This document shows, one piece after another, positions 9,887-17,297 of a DNA stretch of 17,880 nucleotides. The stretch is from Candidatus Omnitrophota bacterium (GTDB lineage: Bacteria; Omnitrophota; Gorgyraeia; Velamenicoccales; JABMQK01), in assembly GCA_028712915.1 (NCBI GenBank), contig JAQTPJ010000003.1, forward strand, positions 1 to 17,880, written 5' to 3'. Each line of letters opens with the position of its first letter. Position 1 is the stretch's first letter. The translations under genes were made by a program, and so were the position numbers. The notes beneath the pieces are model-generated. The model ran no database searches, was not told where the DNA came from, and worked only from the letters and a program-made list of their open reading frames with translations.

Positions 9887-11020
9887 CTAACCCAAAAGTT
9901 TCTTTAAAGTCTTAACGCCTATGCCTCTTTTGAATTTATAACCCATATCCGACAAAACCTTCTCTAATATTTTTATACAAACTGTCAAATCCTTCTCCCT
10001 AATATAACCCATATGGGCTATCCTGAATATTTTTCCTTTTAACTGGGCCTGGCCTTCGGCAATAGCTACTCCATATTTATCGCGCATAACCTTTACCAAT
10101 TTTACTCCGTCAATACCTGTAGGGACTTTTACGGGAGTAATTGAATCCGAAGAAGCGCTCGGCGCATACAGCTCTAAACCTAAAGCAACCATTGTCTTTT
10201 TCACGGCTTCGGCAAATTTCTTATTCCTGGAAAAAATTACATCCAGCGTTTCCTTACGCATCTGTTTTAAAACTTCGCTCAAAGCAATAATTGTGCTGAT
10301 GCCAGGCGTAAAAGGAGTATCGGTCTTTGCCCAGGCTTTCTTTGCCAGGCGCAAATCAAAATAATAACGAGGATTCTTGCAGGCATCTATTATATTCCCT
10401 GCCTTGGCGCTGACACTAATAAAAGCCAATCCAGGAGGAAGCATAAGCCCTTTTTGAGAACCGCTTACAAGCATATCTATCGACCAGTCGTCGGTCTTAA
10501 TCTCAACCGCGCCTAAACTGCTGATTGCGTCAACGACAAATATCGCGGGTGTATCTTTTATAATATTACCCAAAGTCCTTATGTTGGTGGCGACTCCAGT
10601 AGAAGTTTCGCAGTGCGTAGCAAATACCGCTTTTATCGTTTTATCTTTATCTAAAATATCCTTTATTATGGCTGGATCAACAGCGTTGCCCCATTCTACT
10701 TTGACTAATTCGATATTTGCCCCGAATACCTTGCATAATTCCGTCCATCTCTCGCCGAATTTTCCGCCTTCAATAACCACCACCCTGTCTCCAGGACAGA
10801 CAGTATTGGACACTGCAGCTTCCATTGCGCCCGTGCCCGAAGAAGTAAGGATATAGACGTCATTCTTAGTCTGAAATACATATTTAAGATTCTCGTGCGC
10901 TTCTTTTAATATCTCCTGAAACTGCGGCGTGCGATGATGTATTATTTCTCTTGCTAATGCCTTGCGCGCGTAAGGCGGCAAAGGCGTAGGCCCCGGTGTA
11001 AGCAAATAATTCCTGCGCAT
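9887..11020 (-). CDS. Class V PLP-dependent aminotransferase (alanine-glyoxylate/serine-pyruvate type), likely phosphoserine aminotransferase
   Basis: This 377-residue PLP enzyme of the alanine-glyoxylate/serine-pyruvate aminotransferase group begins RNYLLTPGPTPLP, the standard N-terminal substrate loop. SSGTGAMEAAV (60-70) binds the PLP phosphate, Asp164 in VVDAISSLG contacts the ring nitrogen, and Lys190 in SGSQKGLMLPPGL forms the Schiff base. The adjacent serA suggests it converts 3-phosphohydroxypyruvate to phosphoserine in place of a classical SerC. A related class V enzyme is known to do this in methanogens (MJ0959). A glyoxylate-alanine or serine-pyruvate transaminase role is the alternative. 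The C-terminal 25 residues are basic and beyond the usual core. An AGGAGG lies upstream of the ATG at 11020. The gene is 42 bases downstream of clpP with no visible terminator between. Confidence 0.88.
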   Translation of the reverse strand: MRRNYLLTPGPTPLPPYARKALAREIIHHRTPQFQEILKEAHENLKYVFQTKNDVYILTSSGTGAMEAAVSNTVCPGDRVVVIEGGKFGERWTELCKVFGANIELVKVEWGNAVDPAIIKDILDKDKTIKAVFATHCETSTGVATNIRTLGNIIKDTPAIFVVDAISSLGAVEIKTDDWSIDMLVSGSQKGLMLPPGLAFISVSAKAGNIIDACKNPRYYFDLRLAKKAWAKTDTPFTPGISTIIALSEVLKQMRKETLDVIFSRNKKFAEAVKKTMVALGLELYAPSASSDSITPVKVPTGIDGVKLVKVMRDKYGVAIAEGQAQLKGKIFRIAHMGYIREKDLTVCIKILEKVLSDMGYKFKRGIGVKTLKKLLG

Positions 11021-11062
11021 ATCTTTCCTCCTGATGATTTTTAAAACACAAATAATATAAGT

Positions 11063-11671
11063 TTATTTCTTAATCTTCTTAGCCGCTATAACCTCGTCGA
11101 TAATCCCATAATCTTTTGCTTCCTGCGCTGACATAAAGTAGTCCCTGTCTGTATCTTTCTTAATCTTCTCCAATGGCTGGCCTGCATGCAAAGACAGTAT
11201 CTCGTCAATTTTATCCCTTAAGCGTAAAATTTCTTTCGTCTGAATGGAAATATCGGCTGCTGCTCCGCTGACGCCTCCCCACGGCTGATGGATCATTATA
11301 CGCGAGTTCGGCAGTGCGTAACGTTTGCCCTTTGTCCCTGCCGTTAAAAGTAACGCGCCCATGCTTGTCGCCTGCCCTACACAATAAGTAGATACGTCGC
11401 ATTTTACAAACTGCATAGTATCATAAATCGCCAAACCGCTCGTTACAGAACCGCCCGGAGTGTTAATATAAAAATTTATCTCTTTATTTACATCTTCCAT
11501 CTGCAAAAACAATAACTGCGCTATAATCAGGTTTGCCACTGTGTCGTCGACCGCTGTACCCACAAAAATAATCCTGTCTTTGAGAAGGCGGGAATAAATA
11601 TCATAAGCCCTCTCATAACCCCTGGAAGTCTGCTCGATTACCATCGGCACTAAAGTCTGCATCTTTTCCAT
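11063..11671 (-). CDS. clpP: ATP-dependent Clp protease proteolytic subunit
   Basis: This is the serine peptidase subunit of the Clp machine; it forms a double-ring chamber fed by an AAA+ unfoldase. The 202 residues match the usual length. The catalytic triad is Ser103 ([11 protein letters not shown]), His128 (MIHQPWGG) and Asp177 (TDRDYFMS), with the same 25- and 49-residue spacings as E. coli ClpP. The N-terminal [20 protein letters not shown] stretch forms the axial pore region. The frame is open back to 11722, but that longer start would overlap the trigger factor gene and add 17 basic residues. The ATG at 11671 has GGGGAGGG six bases upstream and matches known N-termini, so I use it. The gene follows the trigger factor by 31 bases, the common tig-clpP order, but no clpX comes next. 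Confidence 0.97.
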   Translation of the reverse strand: MEKMQTLVPMVIEQTSRGYERAYDIYSRLLKDRIIFVGTAVDDTVANLIIAQLLFLQMEDVNKEINFYINTPGGSVTSGLAIYDTMQFVKCDVSTYCVGQATSMGALLLTAGTKGKRYALPNSRIMIHQPWGGVSGAAADISIQTKEILRLRDKIDEILSLHAGQPLEKIKKDTDRDYFMSAQEAKDYGIIDEVIAAKKIKK

Positions 11672-11677
11672 ATATTT

Positions 11678-11685
11678 CCCTCCCC
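11678..11685 (-). promoter_or_regulatory. Ribosome binding site deciding the clpP start
   Basis: GGGGAGGG on the minus strand lies six bases before the ATG at 11669-11671. It supports the short ClpP form over the longer in-frame start at 11722, which lies inside the preceding gene. Confidence 0.75.
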
Positions 11686-11702
11686 TTTTAATAAATTTAT
11701 AT

Positions 11703-12575
11703 CTACTCCGACCACTCCGCATTCTTAAATAAAAATTCCATTACGTGCTGCGGCATATGTTCGTCTCTTGTGATTGATTCTATCTTGGCTATTTCATCCA
11801 ATACCAGGAATATCTTTACTTCCTCCTCAGCCTGGCCCTTTAATTTAGGCTCCAATTCTTTCTCTTTCTTTTCTGCTTCTTCCCTGGGGATTTTGTTATT
11901 TTCCATATATTCTTTTACATTCTGCTTCAACTCTGAAAACCTTCTGTCTACCAGCGTGCCGGGGACATTAAACTTGGAATTCTTCAAAAGATGGTCTATT
12001 ATTTCTTTCTCCAGCTGCATCCTGTTTTCCTGCTCTTTTTGTATGGCAAGCTGCCTTTTTAGCGCATCCTTGAAATCATTCAAATTGCTGTAACCCAAAC
12101 CATGCGCAAAATTATCATCTATGGCCTCTGACTTTCTTGCCTGTTTTATATTATCTAAAACTTTGTTTAGATCTTCCTCGTTTACCTCGTTAGACTTTTT
12201 CTTTATTTTTATCTTCTTGTAATTCTTTATCTCGATATCCGGCCTTATTTCCAAAATGGCTTTGTATTTGAGGAAATTATTGTCTAAGCTAACCTCTGTT
12301 ATCTGCGGCAAAGAAACCGCGTCTATTTTTTCCTTCTCTAAAGCGTCGTGATAAGTTTCGGGCAGAAGATGTTTTAATACTTCTTCGTGGGCAAGCTTGG
12401 AATGGTGTTTTTCCAAGATATTACGAGGAGCGGTGCCCGGCCGAAAACCCGGTATCTTGACGTTTTGTTTAATCTCTTCATAAACCGCGTCAAATTTCTC
12501 CTTTACTTTATCCTGGCCCACCTCTATCTCTAGTTCTCTCTTTAGCGTGTCCAACTTGTTGACTTTTACTTTCAT
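11703..12575 (-). CDS. tig: Trigger factor, compact form lacking the PPIase domain
   Basis: This is a ribosome-associated chaperone for nascent chains. Residues 1-115 are the ribosome-binding domain with the signature loop [12 protein letters not shown] at 43-54 (usually GFRxGKxP). The helix-rich chaperone domain follows at about 155-290 ([17 protein letters not shown], then [13 protein letters not shown] and an [17 protein letters not shown] helix). Family members are normally about 430-450 residues with an FKBP-type PPIase domain between these parts. Here about 25 residues link them: the text runs from [14 protein letters not shown] straight to [11 protein letters not shown], the point where the PPIase domain normally ends. 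The C-terminal arm also looks shortened between ESITRDE and [12 protein letters not shown]. The frame is intact, so this is a real compact protein and not a broken gene. AAAGGA precedes the ATG at 12575. It sits between lptB and clpP. Confidence 0.88.
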   Translation of the reverse strand: MKVKVNKLDTLKRELEIEVGQDKVKEKFDAVYEEIKQNVKIPGFRPGTAPRNILEKHHSKLAHEEVLKHLLPETYHDALEKEKIDAVSLPQITEVSLDNNFLKYKAILEIRPDIEIKNYKKIKIKKKSNEVNEEDLNKVLDNIKQARKSEAIDDNFAHGLGYSNLNDFKDALKRQLAIQKEQENRMQLEKEIIDHLLKNSKFNVPGTLVDRRFSELKQNVKEYMENNKIPREEAEKKEKELEPKLKGQAEEEVKIFLVLDEIAKIESITRDEHMPQHVMEFLFKNAEWSE

Positions 12576-12642
12576 AACTGTCCTTTCATAAGTAGGTAAT
12601 TTGCGTGTGCCTGGCGAATTAACCCCGCCCTTTTGGCTTTAC

Positions 12643-13365
12643 TTACATCCTGAATTTCTCTCCCAGATAAATTTCCTTTGCCTTTGGGCTATTGACCAAA
12701 TCATGAGCAGACCCGGAAATAAGGATTTTCCCGTCGGCAATCAAATACGCCCTGTCAGTAATGGATAATGTCTCTCTTACATTGTGATCCGTCAATAAAA
12801 CCCCAAGGCCTTTTTGCTTTAAGCTCTTTATTATTTCCTGCGCGTCGGCAACGACTATAGGATCAATACCCGAGAACGGCTCATCCAAAAGAATAAAAGA
12901 AGGATTGGTAACAAGAGCTCTGGTTATCTCCAGCCTTCTCCTCTCGCCGCCGGATAATGTATACGCCTTATTTTTCGCAAGGTGCGCAATATTTAACTCC
13001 TCCAACAGGCTTATCAACCTTCTTTTCCTTTCGGTTTTCGACAAAGGCAGCGTCTCTAAAATCGCAGTTATATTTTCTTCTACGGTCAGCTTCTTAAAAA
13101 CTGAACTCTCCTGCGCGAGATAGCCTATGCCGAAATGCGCCCGTTTGTGTATGGGCAGCCTTGTGATATCCTGATTATCAAAAGTAATGATACCGTTCTC
13201 GCAAGCCACTATCCCTACGATCATATAAAAGGTAGTAGTCTTGCCGGCGCCGTTAGGGCCCAATAAACCTACAATCTCTCCGCGTTTCACTTCCAAATCA
13301 ATACCGTCTACCACTGTGCGGCCGTTGTAGGATTTAGATAATCTTTTGGCTTCTAATAAATGCAT
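12643..13365 (-). CDS. lptB: LPS export ABC transporter ATP-binding protein LptB
   Basis: This cytoplasmic ATPase powers the LptB2FG transporter, which pulls LPS from the inner membrane and pushes it along the Lpt bridge. The 240 residues match LptB length. Walker A GPNGAGKT lies at 36-43, and the Q-loop Gln85 sits in the characteristic GYLAQE. The signature LSGGE is at 137-141, Walker B ILLDEPFSGIDP has catalytic Glu162, and the switch His194 lies in LLTDHNVRETL. The DHNVRETL and YLAQE strings separate LptB from LivF/LivG-type relatives. The gene starts four bases after the LptC-LptA fusion stop, so coupled expression is likely. No rpoN follows, unlike many proteobacteria; a trigger factor gene comes next after 67 bases. 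Confidence 0.96.
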   Translation of the reverse strand: MHLLEAKRLSKSYNGRTVVDGIDLEVKRGEIVGLLGPNGAGKTTTFYMIVGIVACENGIITFDNQDITRLPIHKRAHFGIGYLAQESSVFKKLTVEENITAILETLPLSKTERKRRLISLLEELNIAHLAKNKAYTLSGGERRRLEITRALVTNPSFILLDEPFSGIDPIVVADAQEIIKSLKQKGLGVLLTDHNVRETLSITDRAYLIADGKILISGSAHDLVNSPKAKEIYLGEKFRM

Positions 13366-13369
13366 TGTC

Positions 13370-14251
13370 TTATTGTATATCCGATATGGACTCGTCTGAA
13401 TAAAATACTATTTTGGGGCTGCCCACCAAGGATATCTTCTGGGTGGCTGCATCGTATATCGCCTTTTCACTATAAGACGTATCCTGGCCTCTGACAATCT
13501 TTACATTGCCTTCGCAGACAACCTTCATAATTTTCTTTGTATCTTTATCAAAATAAGCTGTCATTTTATCGGCATATAATTCTGATTCGCCGTCGTCAGC
13601 TTTAACATTATCGTTAAATATTGCTATCTGGGCTTGATAATCCACATCCAGAATGCCGTCGCATGTTATCGTGGTCTTCCTTAGTTTGCTTTTTCCTTCA
13701 GCGTCGTCCTCCTCGCTGGTGATATTGACCTCTACTTCTTTATTGAGGCTTACCTGTTTGAGGTCTGTCTGGCCGACTGCGCCCACGCCTTCGATATCTA
13801 CCGAACCTTTAGAAATATTCACCTTGTCATTGGTAGTAACCAACTGGTTTTTCTGAAACCAATCAAGGGTCTGTGTCATCATCTTCGCGCCGGACTCAGA
13901 GGTAATCAATACATTATCTTGTAAATGAACCTTGCCCTCGCCCCTGTCAAACGACCCGGTATCGGCAGTCAAAACCATATCTTCTTCTTTACCGTATAGA
14001 TTTGCTGTTATGTTCGTAAGTTGGATTAGATTTCCGAAGACTTCCAGCGTGTCGCCTTTCAAATCCCAGGTCTTTTCATTCTTCTCGCCGAAATTGCTAA
14101 GGCTGAAGCCTAAAATCTTCTGGTCAGATTCGTCAAATTCTTCTTCGGCAACCACTATACCCGATAACATTATCAAAAGAACGCTTGTGACAAAAACAGA
14201 AAGCAAAAATTTATTAAAGCCTTTGATTTTGCTGAAAAATCTACTGGCCAT
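13370..14251 (-). CDS. LptC-LptA fusion: LPS transport periplasmic bridge protein
   Basis: This 293-residue protein appears to carry both periplasmic bridge parts. Residues about 13-35 form a hydrophobic N-terminal helix, either an LptC-like anchor or a signal peptide; VVAEEE at 33-38 could be cleaved. Residues about 46-178 form a first beta-jellyroll region with an LptC-like pattern (GFSLSNFGEKNEKTWDLKGD, then ADTGSFDRGEGKVHLQDNV). Residues about 190-285 form an OstA/LptA-like repeat (ITCDGILDVDY, IAIFNDNVKADDGESELYAD, VVCEGNVKI, KAIYDA, ISLVGSPKI). Normal LptC is about 190 residues and LptA about 180, encoded as two genes between kdsC and lptB. Here a single gene fills that slot. The start overlaps kdsC by 11 bases and lptB follows after four. 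A lone LptA with two OstA repeats and lptC elsewhere is the main alternative. Confidence 0.82.
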   Translation of the reverse strand: MASRFFSKIKGFNKFLLSVFVTSVLLIMLSGIVVAEEEFDESDQKILGFSLSNFGEKNEKTWDLKGDTLEVFGNLIQLTNITANLYGKEEDMVLTADTGSFDRGEGKVHLQDNVLITSESGAKMMTQTLDWFQKNQLVTTNDKVNISKGSVDIEGVGAVGQTDLKQVSLNKEVEVNITSEEDDAEGKSKLRKTTITCDGILDVDYQAQIAIFNDNVKADDGESELYADKMTAYFDKDTKKIMKVVCEGNVKIVRGQDTSYSEKAIYDAATQKISLVGSPKIVFYSDESISDIQ

Positions 14252-14762
14252 AAATTTTGAGGGCCTCTTGCCACTTATTTTGCGCTTTTAAGATTAACTC
14301 GACCACTTCGCGCACCGCGCCTCTGCCGCCCTGACGCTGAGTAGTATAAAAACTTACTTCTTTCACCTCGGGGCAGGCGTTTAAAACAGCCACCGGCAGG
14401 CCTACTCTTTTCAAAATGCCAATATCTACCAGATCGTCACCCACAAAACAGACTTCATCAGCCTTTATACCGTAATCTTTTAATATTTTTTCGTATACTA
14501 TAGTCTTGGGAGTGATATTCGCGTAAACTCTATCAACATGCATATCTTTTGCGCGCGGCTTTATGGCTTTGGAGCCTTTTGCCGTGATGAGAATCGTCCT
14601 TATGCCCATACGTTTTAAAAGATATACGCCCAGGCCGTCGTGCACATCGAAAAGTTTTAAATCCCGGCCTTTGCTGTCATAGATAATACGGCCGTCGGTA
14701 AGTACGCCGTCTACGTCCAAAATTAATAATTTGATTTTTTGTGCGCGTTCCTGGAGGGTCAT
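14241..14762 (-). CDS. kdsC: 3-deoxy-D-manno-octulosonate 8-phosphate phosphatase
   Basis: This HAD-superfamily phosphatase converts Kdo-8-phosphate to Kdo in the cytoplasm. At 173 residues it is the usual capless KdsC, which is active as a tetramer. Motif I is LDVDGVLTDG with Asp16 as nucleophile and Asp18 as acid/base. Motif II is Thr60 in LITAKGSKA; the Arg of the common ITGR is Lys here. Motif III is provided by the lysine in TPKTIVYEKIL (84-94), and motif IV is GDDLVDI (108-114). The C-terminal GGRGAVREV (145-153) is a KdsC hallmark that separates it from other small HAD phosphatases. The gene starts six bases after kdsD and its last 11 bases overlap the LptC-LptA fusion gene. This is the same kdsD-kdsC-lptC order seen in E. 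coli. Confidence 0.95.
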   Translation of the reverse strand: MTLQERAQKIKLLILDVDGVLTDGRIIYDSKGRDLKLFDVHDGLGVYLLKRMGIRTILITAKGSKAIKPRAKDMHVDRVYANITPKTIVYEKILKDYGIKADEVCFVGDDLVDIGILKRVGLPVAVLNACPEVKEVSFYTTQRQGGRGAVREVVELILKAQNKWQEALKIYGQ

Positions 14763-14768
14763 AACTTC

Positions 14769-15728
14769 CTACACTAATCCTGCCTTAAGCAAATCCTGCA
14801 CATCGAGCATCCCGACAGGGCGATGATTCTTATCCACTACCGGAATCTCGTCTATTTTCTTTTCCTGCAATATACGCAGCGCCTCAACAGCCAATTGTTC
14901 ACTCTTGACTGTTACGGGATTCTTTGTCATCACGTCTTTTATCTTAAGCTCTGATACATCAACCCGGTTTTCCAGGTTCCTGCGTAAATCTCCGTCGGTA
15001 AAAATACCCGCAAGCCTTCCTCTTTTATCCACCACAGAAGCCGCGCCCGCCCTTGCCTTTGTAATATCGCAAAGGACAGCTTTGACTTTTTTGTCTTCTT
15101 TTACTATGGGGTTGCCTAAACCCTTTCTCATAATGTCTTCTACTTTTAGTAAAAGCCTTTTGCCTAATGAGCCTCCTGGATGGTAAAAAGCAAAATCTTC
15201 TTCCTTAAATTTCTTTTCCTTGAGAAGGCAAACGCACAAGGCATCGCCCATTGCCAACATTGCCGTGGTGGAAGAAGTCGGCGCCAGGCCTAAAGGGCAG
15301 GCTTCTTTTTTCACGCTGACATCAAAAACCACATCGCTATATTTCGCCAAGGTAGATTTCTTGTTGCCTGTAAAAGATATGAGTTTTACGCCCATCTTTT
15401 TTACGAGAGGAAGCAATTTTCTCACTTCTTCTGTTTCGCCGCTGTTTGACAAGGCTATAACTACATCATCCTTGGTTACCCTGCCTAAATCTCCGTGTAT
15501 GGCTTCCGCTGAATGCAAAAATAAACTGGGCGTGCCGGTGGAAGACATAGTCGCCGATATTTTCTGAGCGATAATGCCGGCTTTACCCATGCCAGTCAAA
15601 ACCACTCTGCCTTTAGAACGGCTCAATATCTGTATGGCGCGGTCAAAATTATTATCCAAGCCCTTAATTAAATCCCTAATCGCGTCTGACTCAATCCTTA
15701 ATACTCTTTTTGCCTCTTTTATATACAT
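14769..15728 (-). CDS. kdsD: D-arabinose 5-phosphate isomerase
   Basis: This cytoplasmic aldose-ketose isomerase makes D-arabinose 5-phosphate from D-ribulose 5-phosphate for Kdo synthesis. The 319 residues have the standard layout. The SIS domain (about 25-175) holds GMGKAGIIAQKISATMSSTG (46-65), HSAEAIHGDLG (72-82), the phosphate-binding SNSGETEE (94-101) and APTSSTTAMLAMGDALC (149-165). FYHPGGSLGKRLL (181-193) leads into two CBS domains at about 195-255 and 265-319. His78 and His183 sit where KdsD active-site histidines are expected. The CBS pair in the family may sense a nucleotide-sugar such as CMP-Kdo. It lies seven bases after kdsA and six before kdsC, with no room for separate promoters. 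Confidence 0.96.
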   Translation of the reverse strand: MYIKEAKRVLRIESDAIRDLIKGLDNNFDRAIQILSRSKGRVVLTGMGKAGIIAQKISATMSSTGTPSLFLHSAEAIHGDLGRVTKDDVVIALSNSGETEEVRKLLPLVKKMGVKLISFTGNKKSTLAKYSDVVFDVSVKKEACPLGLAPTSSTTAMLAMGDALCVCLLKEKKFKEEDFAFYHPGGSLGKRLLLKVEDIMRKGLGNPIVKEDKKVKAVLCDITKARAGAASVVDKRGRLAGIFTDGDLRRNLENRVDVSELKIKDVMTKNPVTVKSEQLAVEALRILQEKKIDEIPVVDKNHRPVGMLDVQDLLKAGLV

Positions 15729-15735
15729 GTTCGTC

Positions 15736-16569
15736 TCACTTTAGGTTGTTTTTCCTGATCATTTCGTCTATATCTTTTGTAATTTTTAATATGGTTTCCA
15801 GTTCTTTCAAAGAAATTGAATTCGGGCCGTCGCATAAAGCATCCTGCGGGGATTTATGCACTTCCAAAAATAATCCGTCGCAGCCAAACGAGATAGCAGC
15901 ACGGGCAAGGCTGGCCACAAATTCTCTCTGGCCTCCGGAACAAGTGCCTTTGCCTCCGGGAAGCTGCACGCTGTGGGTGGCATCAAATACCACGGGATAG
16001 CCAAAATTGCGCATTAAAGACAAAGCCCTGAAATCCGTTACCAGGTTATTATAGCCAAAACTCACGCCTCTTTCGGTAATAATAATATTTTTATTTCCAA
16101 CTGACTCGACCTTCTTGATAATAGGACCTATGTCCCAAGGCGCGAGAAACTGGCCTTTTTTGATATTAACGGCTTTTGCGCTCTTGGCTACTTCGATTAT
16201 TAAATCTGTCTGGCGCGACAAAAATGCCGGCACCTGAATTATATCCAAAACCTCGGCGGCCTCTTTTACTTGAGACCTACAATGCACATCGCTTAATACA
16301 GGCACGCCCGTCTCTTTTTTTACTCTCGCCAATATCTTCAACCCTTTTTTCAAGCCCGGGCCGCGATAGGAATCAACAGAAGTGCGGTTAGCCTTATCGA
16401 AGCTTGATTTAAAAATAAACTTTACGCCTAATTTGCGGCAAATCTCTTTTATCTTATGGGCGTGGTATAAACTTGATTCCTCGGATTCGATTACGCACGG
16501 CCCGGCAATAAGCACAAAAGGATTTTTGCCGCCGATTTTAATGTCCTTAACTTTTATTTCTTTAACCAT
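15736..16569 (-). CDS. kdsA: 3-deoxy-8-phosphooctulonate synthase, metal-dependent class
   Basis: This enzyme condenses phosphoenolpyruvate with arabinose 5-phosphate to give Kdo-8-phosphate. The 277 residues match the family. Motifs include AGPCVIESEE (22-31), KSSFDKANRTS (54-64), DIIQVPAFLSRQTDL (109-123), APWDIGP (143-149), TERGVSFGYNNLV (165-177), DATHSVQLPGG (196-206) and GLFLEVHKSPQDALCDGPNS (232-251). Cys25, where the E. coli enzyme has Asn26, marks the metal-dependent class. Cys25, His199, Glu236 and Asp247 have the same spacings (174, 37, 11) as the Aquifex aeolicus metal ligands Cys11, His185, Glu222 and Asp233. Its ATG overlaps the kdsB stop by one base (TAATG), giving tight translational coupling with the enzyme that activates its eventual product. 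Confidence 0.96.
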   Translation of the reverse strand: MVKEIKVKDIKIGGKNPFVLIAGPCVIESEESSLYHAHKIKEICRKLGVKFIFKSSFDKANRTSVDSYRGPGLKKGLKILARVKKETGVPVLSDVHCRSQVKEAAEVLDIIQVPAFLSRQTDLIIEVAKSAKAVNIKKGQFLAPWDIGPIIKKVESVGNKNIIITERGVSFGYNNLVTDFRALSLMRNFGYPVVFDATHSVQLPGGKGTCSGGQREFVASLARAAISFGCDGLFLEVHKSPQDALCDGPNSISLKELETILKITKDIDEMIRKNNLK

Positions 16570-17294
16570 TATTTCACCAAACCTCTCACCTTAAGCAAAT
16601 CCTGCGGCGTATCCACGCCGTAAGTTTCAAATTTAGTCTCCACAACTTTGATACGGTAGCCGTTTTCTAAAATGCGCAGCTGTTCTAACTTTTCCAGCTT
16701 TTCCAGCCTTGACTGGGGAAGGTTTTTATAAGTAAACAAAAAGTCCTTGGTATATCCGTATATGCCCAAATGTTTGTAGTAGACCATTTCCTGATTTTGC
16801 TCATCCCTTATGAAAGGAATAGGCAGGCGCGAGAAATAAAGGGCGAAGTTATTCTTATCGATAACAACTTTAACTACATTAGAATCATTTATCTCCTCGG
16901 GATGCTCTATCTTTTTAATCACTGTGGCCACGGACAGAGTTTCATCCATTTTCAAAGACTCTATAATCGAGTCTATTATAGAAGGATGAAGCATAGGCTC
17001 ATCAGCCTGTATGTTTAATACTATTTTAACCTCCAGCGGGTTTGCTATTTCAGTTATGCGGTCGGTGCCTGAAGCATGGCCCTTTGCGGTAAAAATGGCA
17101 TTGCCGCCGAATTCTTTCACAACTTTATATATCCTCTCATCGTCGCAGGCGACGATTAAATCATCCAAAAGCTTTGCCTGCCTGGCCCGTTCCCAAACAT
17201 GCTGTATCATAGGCTTTCCGTTTATATCCGCCAAAACCTTTCCTTCAAAACGGGTTGAATGAAACCTTGCCGGAATTATTCCAATTGCGTCCAT
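16569..17294 (-). CDS. kdsB: CMP-Kdo synthetase (3-deoxy-manno-octulosonate cytidylyltransferase)
   Basis: This cytoplasmic enzyme couples CTP and Kdo to form CMP-Kdo, the donor used by Kdo transferases on lipid A. At 241 residues it has normal length. The nucleotide-binding motif is IPARFHSTRFEGKVL (7-21). HASGTDRITE (73-82) and NIQADEP (94-100, usually NVQGDEP, with Ala replacing Gly) follow, with Asp98 as a likely Mg ligand. YFSRLPIPF (153-161), KHLGIYGY (174-181), EKLEQLRILENG (201-212) and ETYGVDTPQDL (223-233) complete the family pattern. It starts three bases after the heptose kinase gene and its TAA overlaps the kdsA ATG. Putting kdsB upstream of kdsA, kdsD and kdsC places the whole Kdo route in one transcript. 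Confidence 0.96.
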   Translation of the reverse strand: MDAIGIIPARFHSTRFEGKVLADINGKPMIQHVWERARQAKLLDDLIVACDDERIYKVVKEFGGNAIFTAKGHASGTDRITEIANPLEVKIVLNIQADEPMLHPSIIDSIIESLKMDETLSVATVIKKIEHPEEINDSNVVKVVIDKNNFALYFSRLPIPFIRDEQNQEMVYYKHLGIYGYTKDFLFTYKNLPQSRLEKLEKLEQLRILENGYRIKVVETKFETYGVDTPQDLLKVRGLVK

Positions 17295-17297
17295 AGA

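Noticed and set aside
11672..11722. Longer ClpP start adding 17 residues
   Set aside because: It overlaps the trigger factor end, adds a basic segment not typical of ClpP, and the ATG at 11671 has a better ribosome binding site.
12610..12631. Short inverted repeat GGCG/CGCC between lptB and the trigger factor gene
   Set aside because: The stem is only four pairs with a nine-base loop and no T tract, so it is not a credible terminator.
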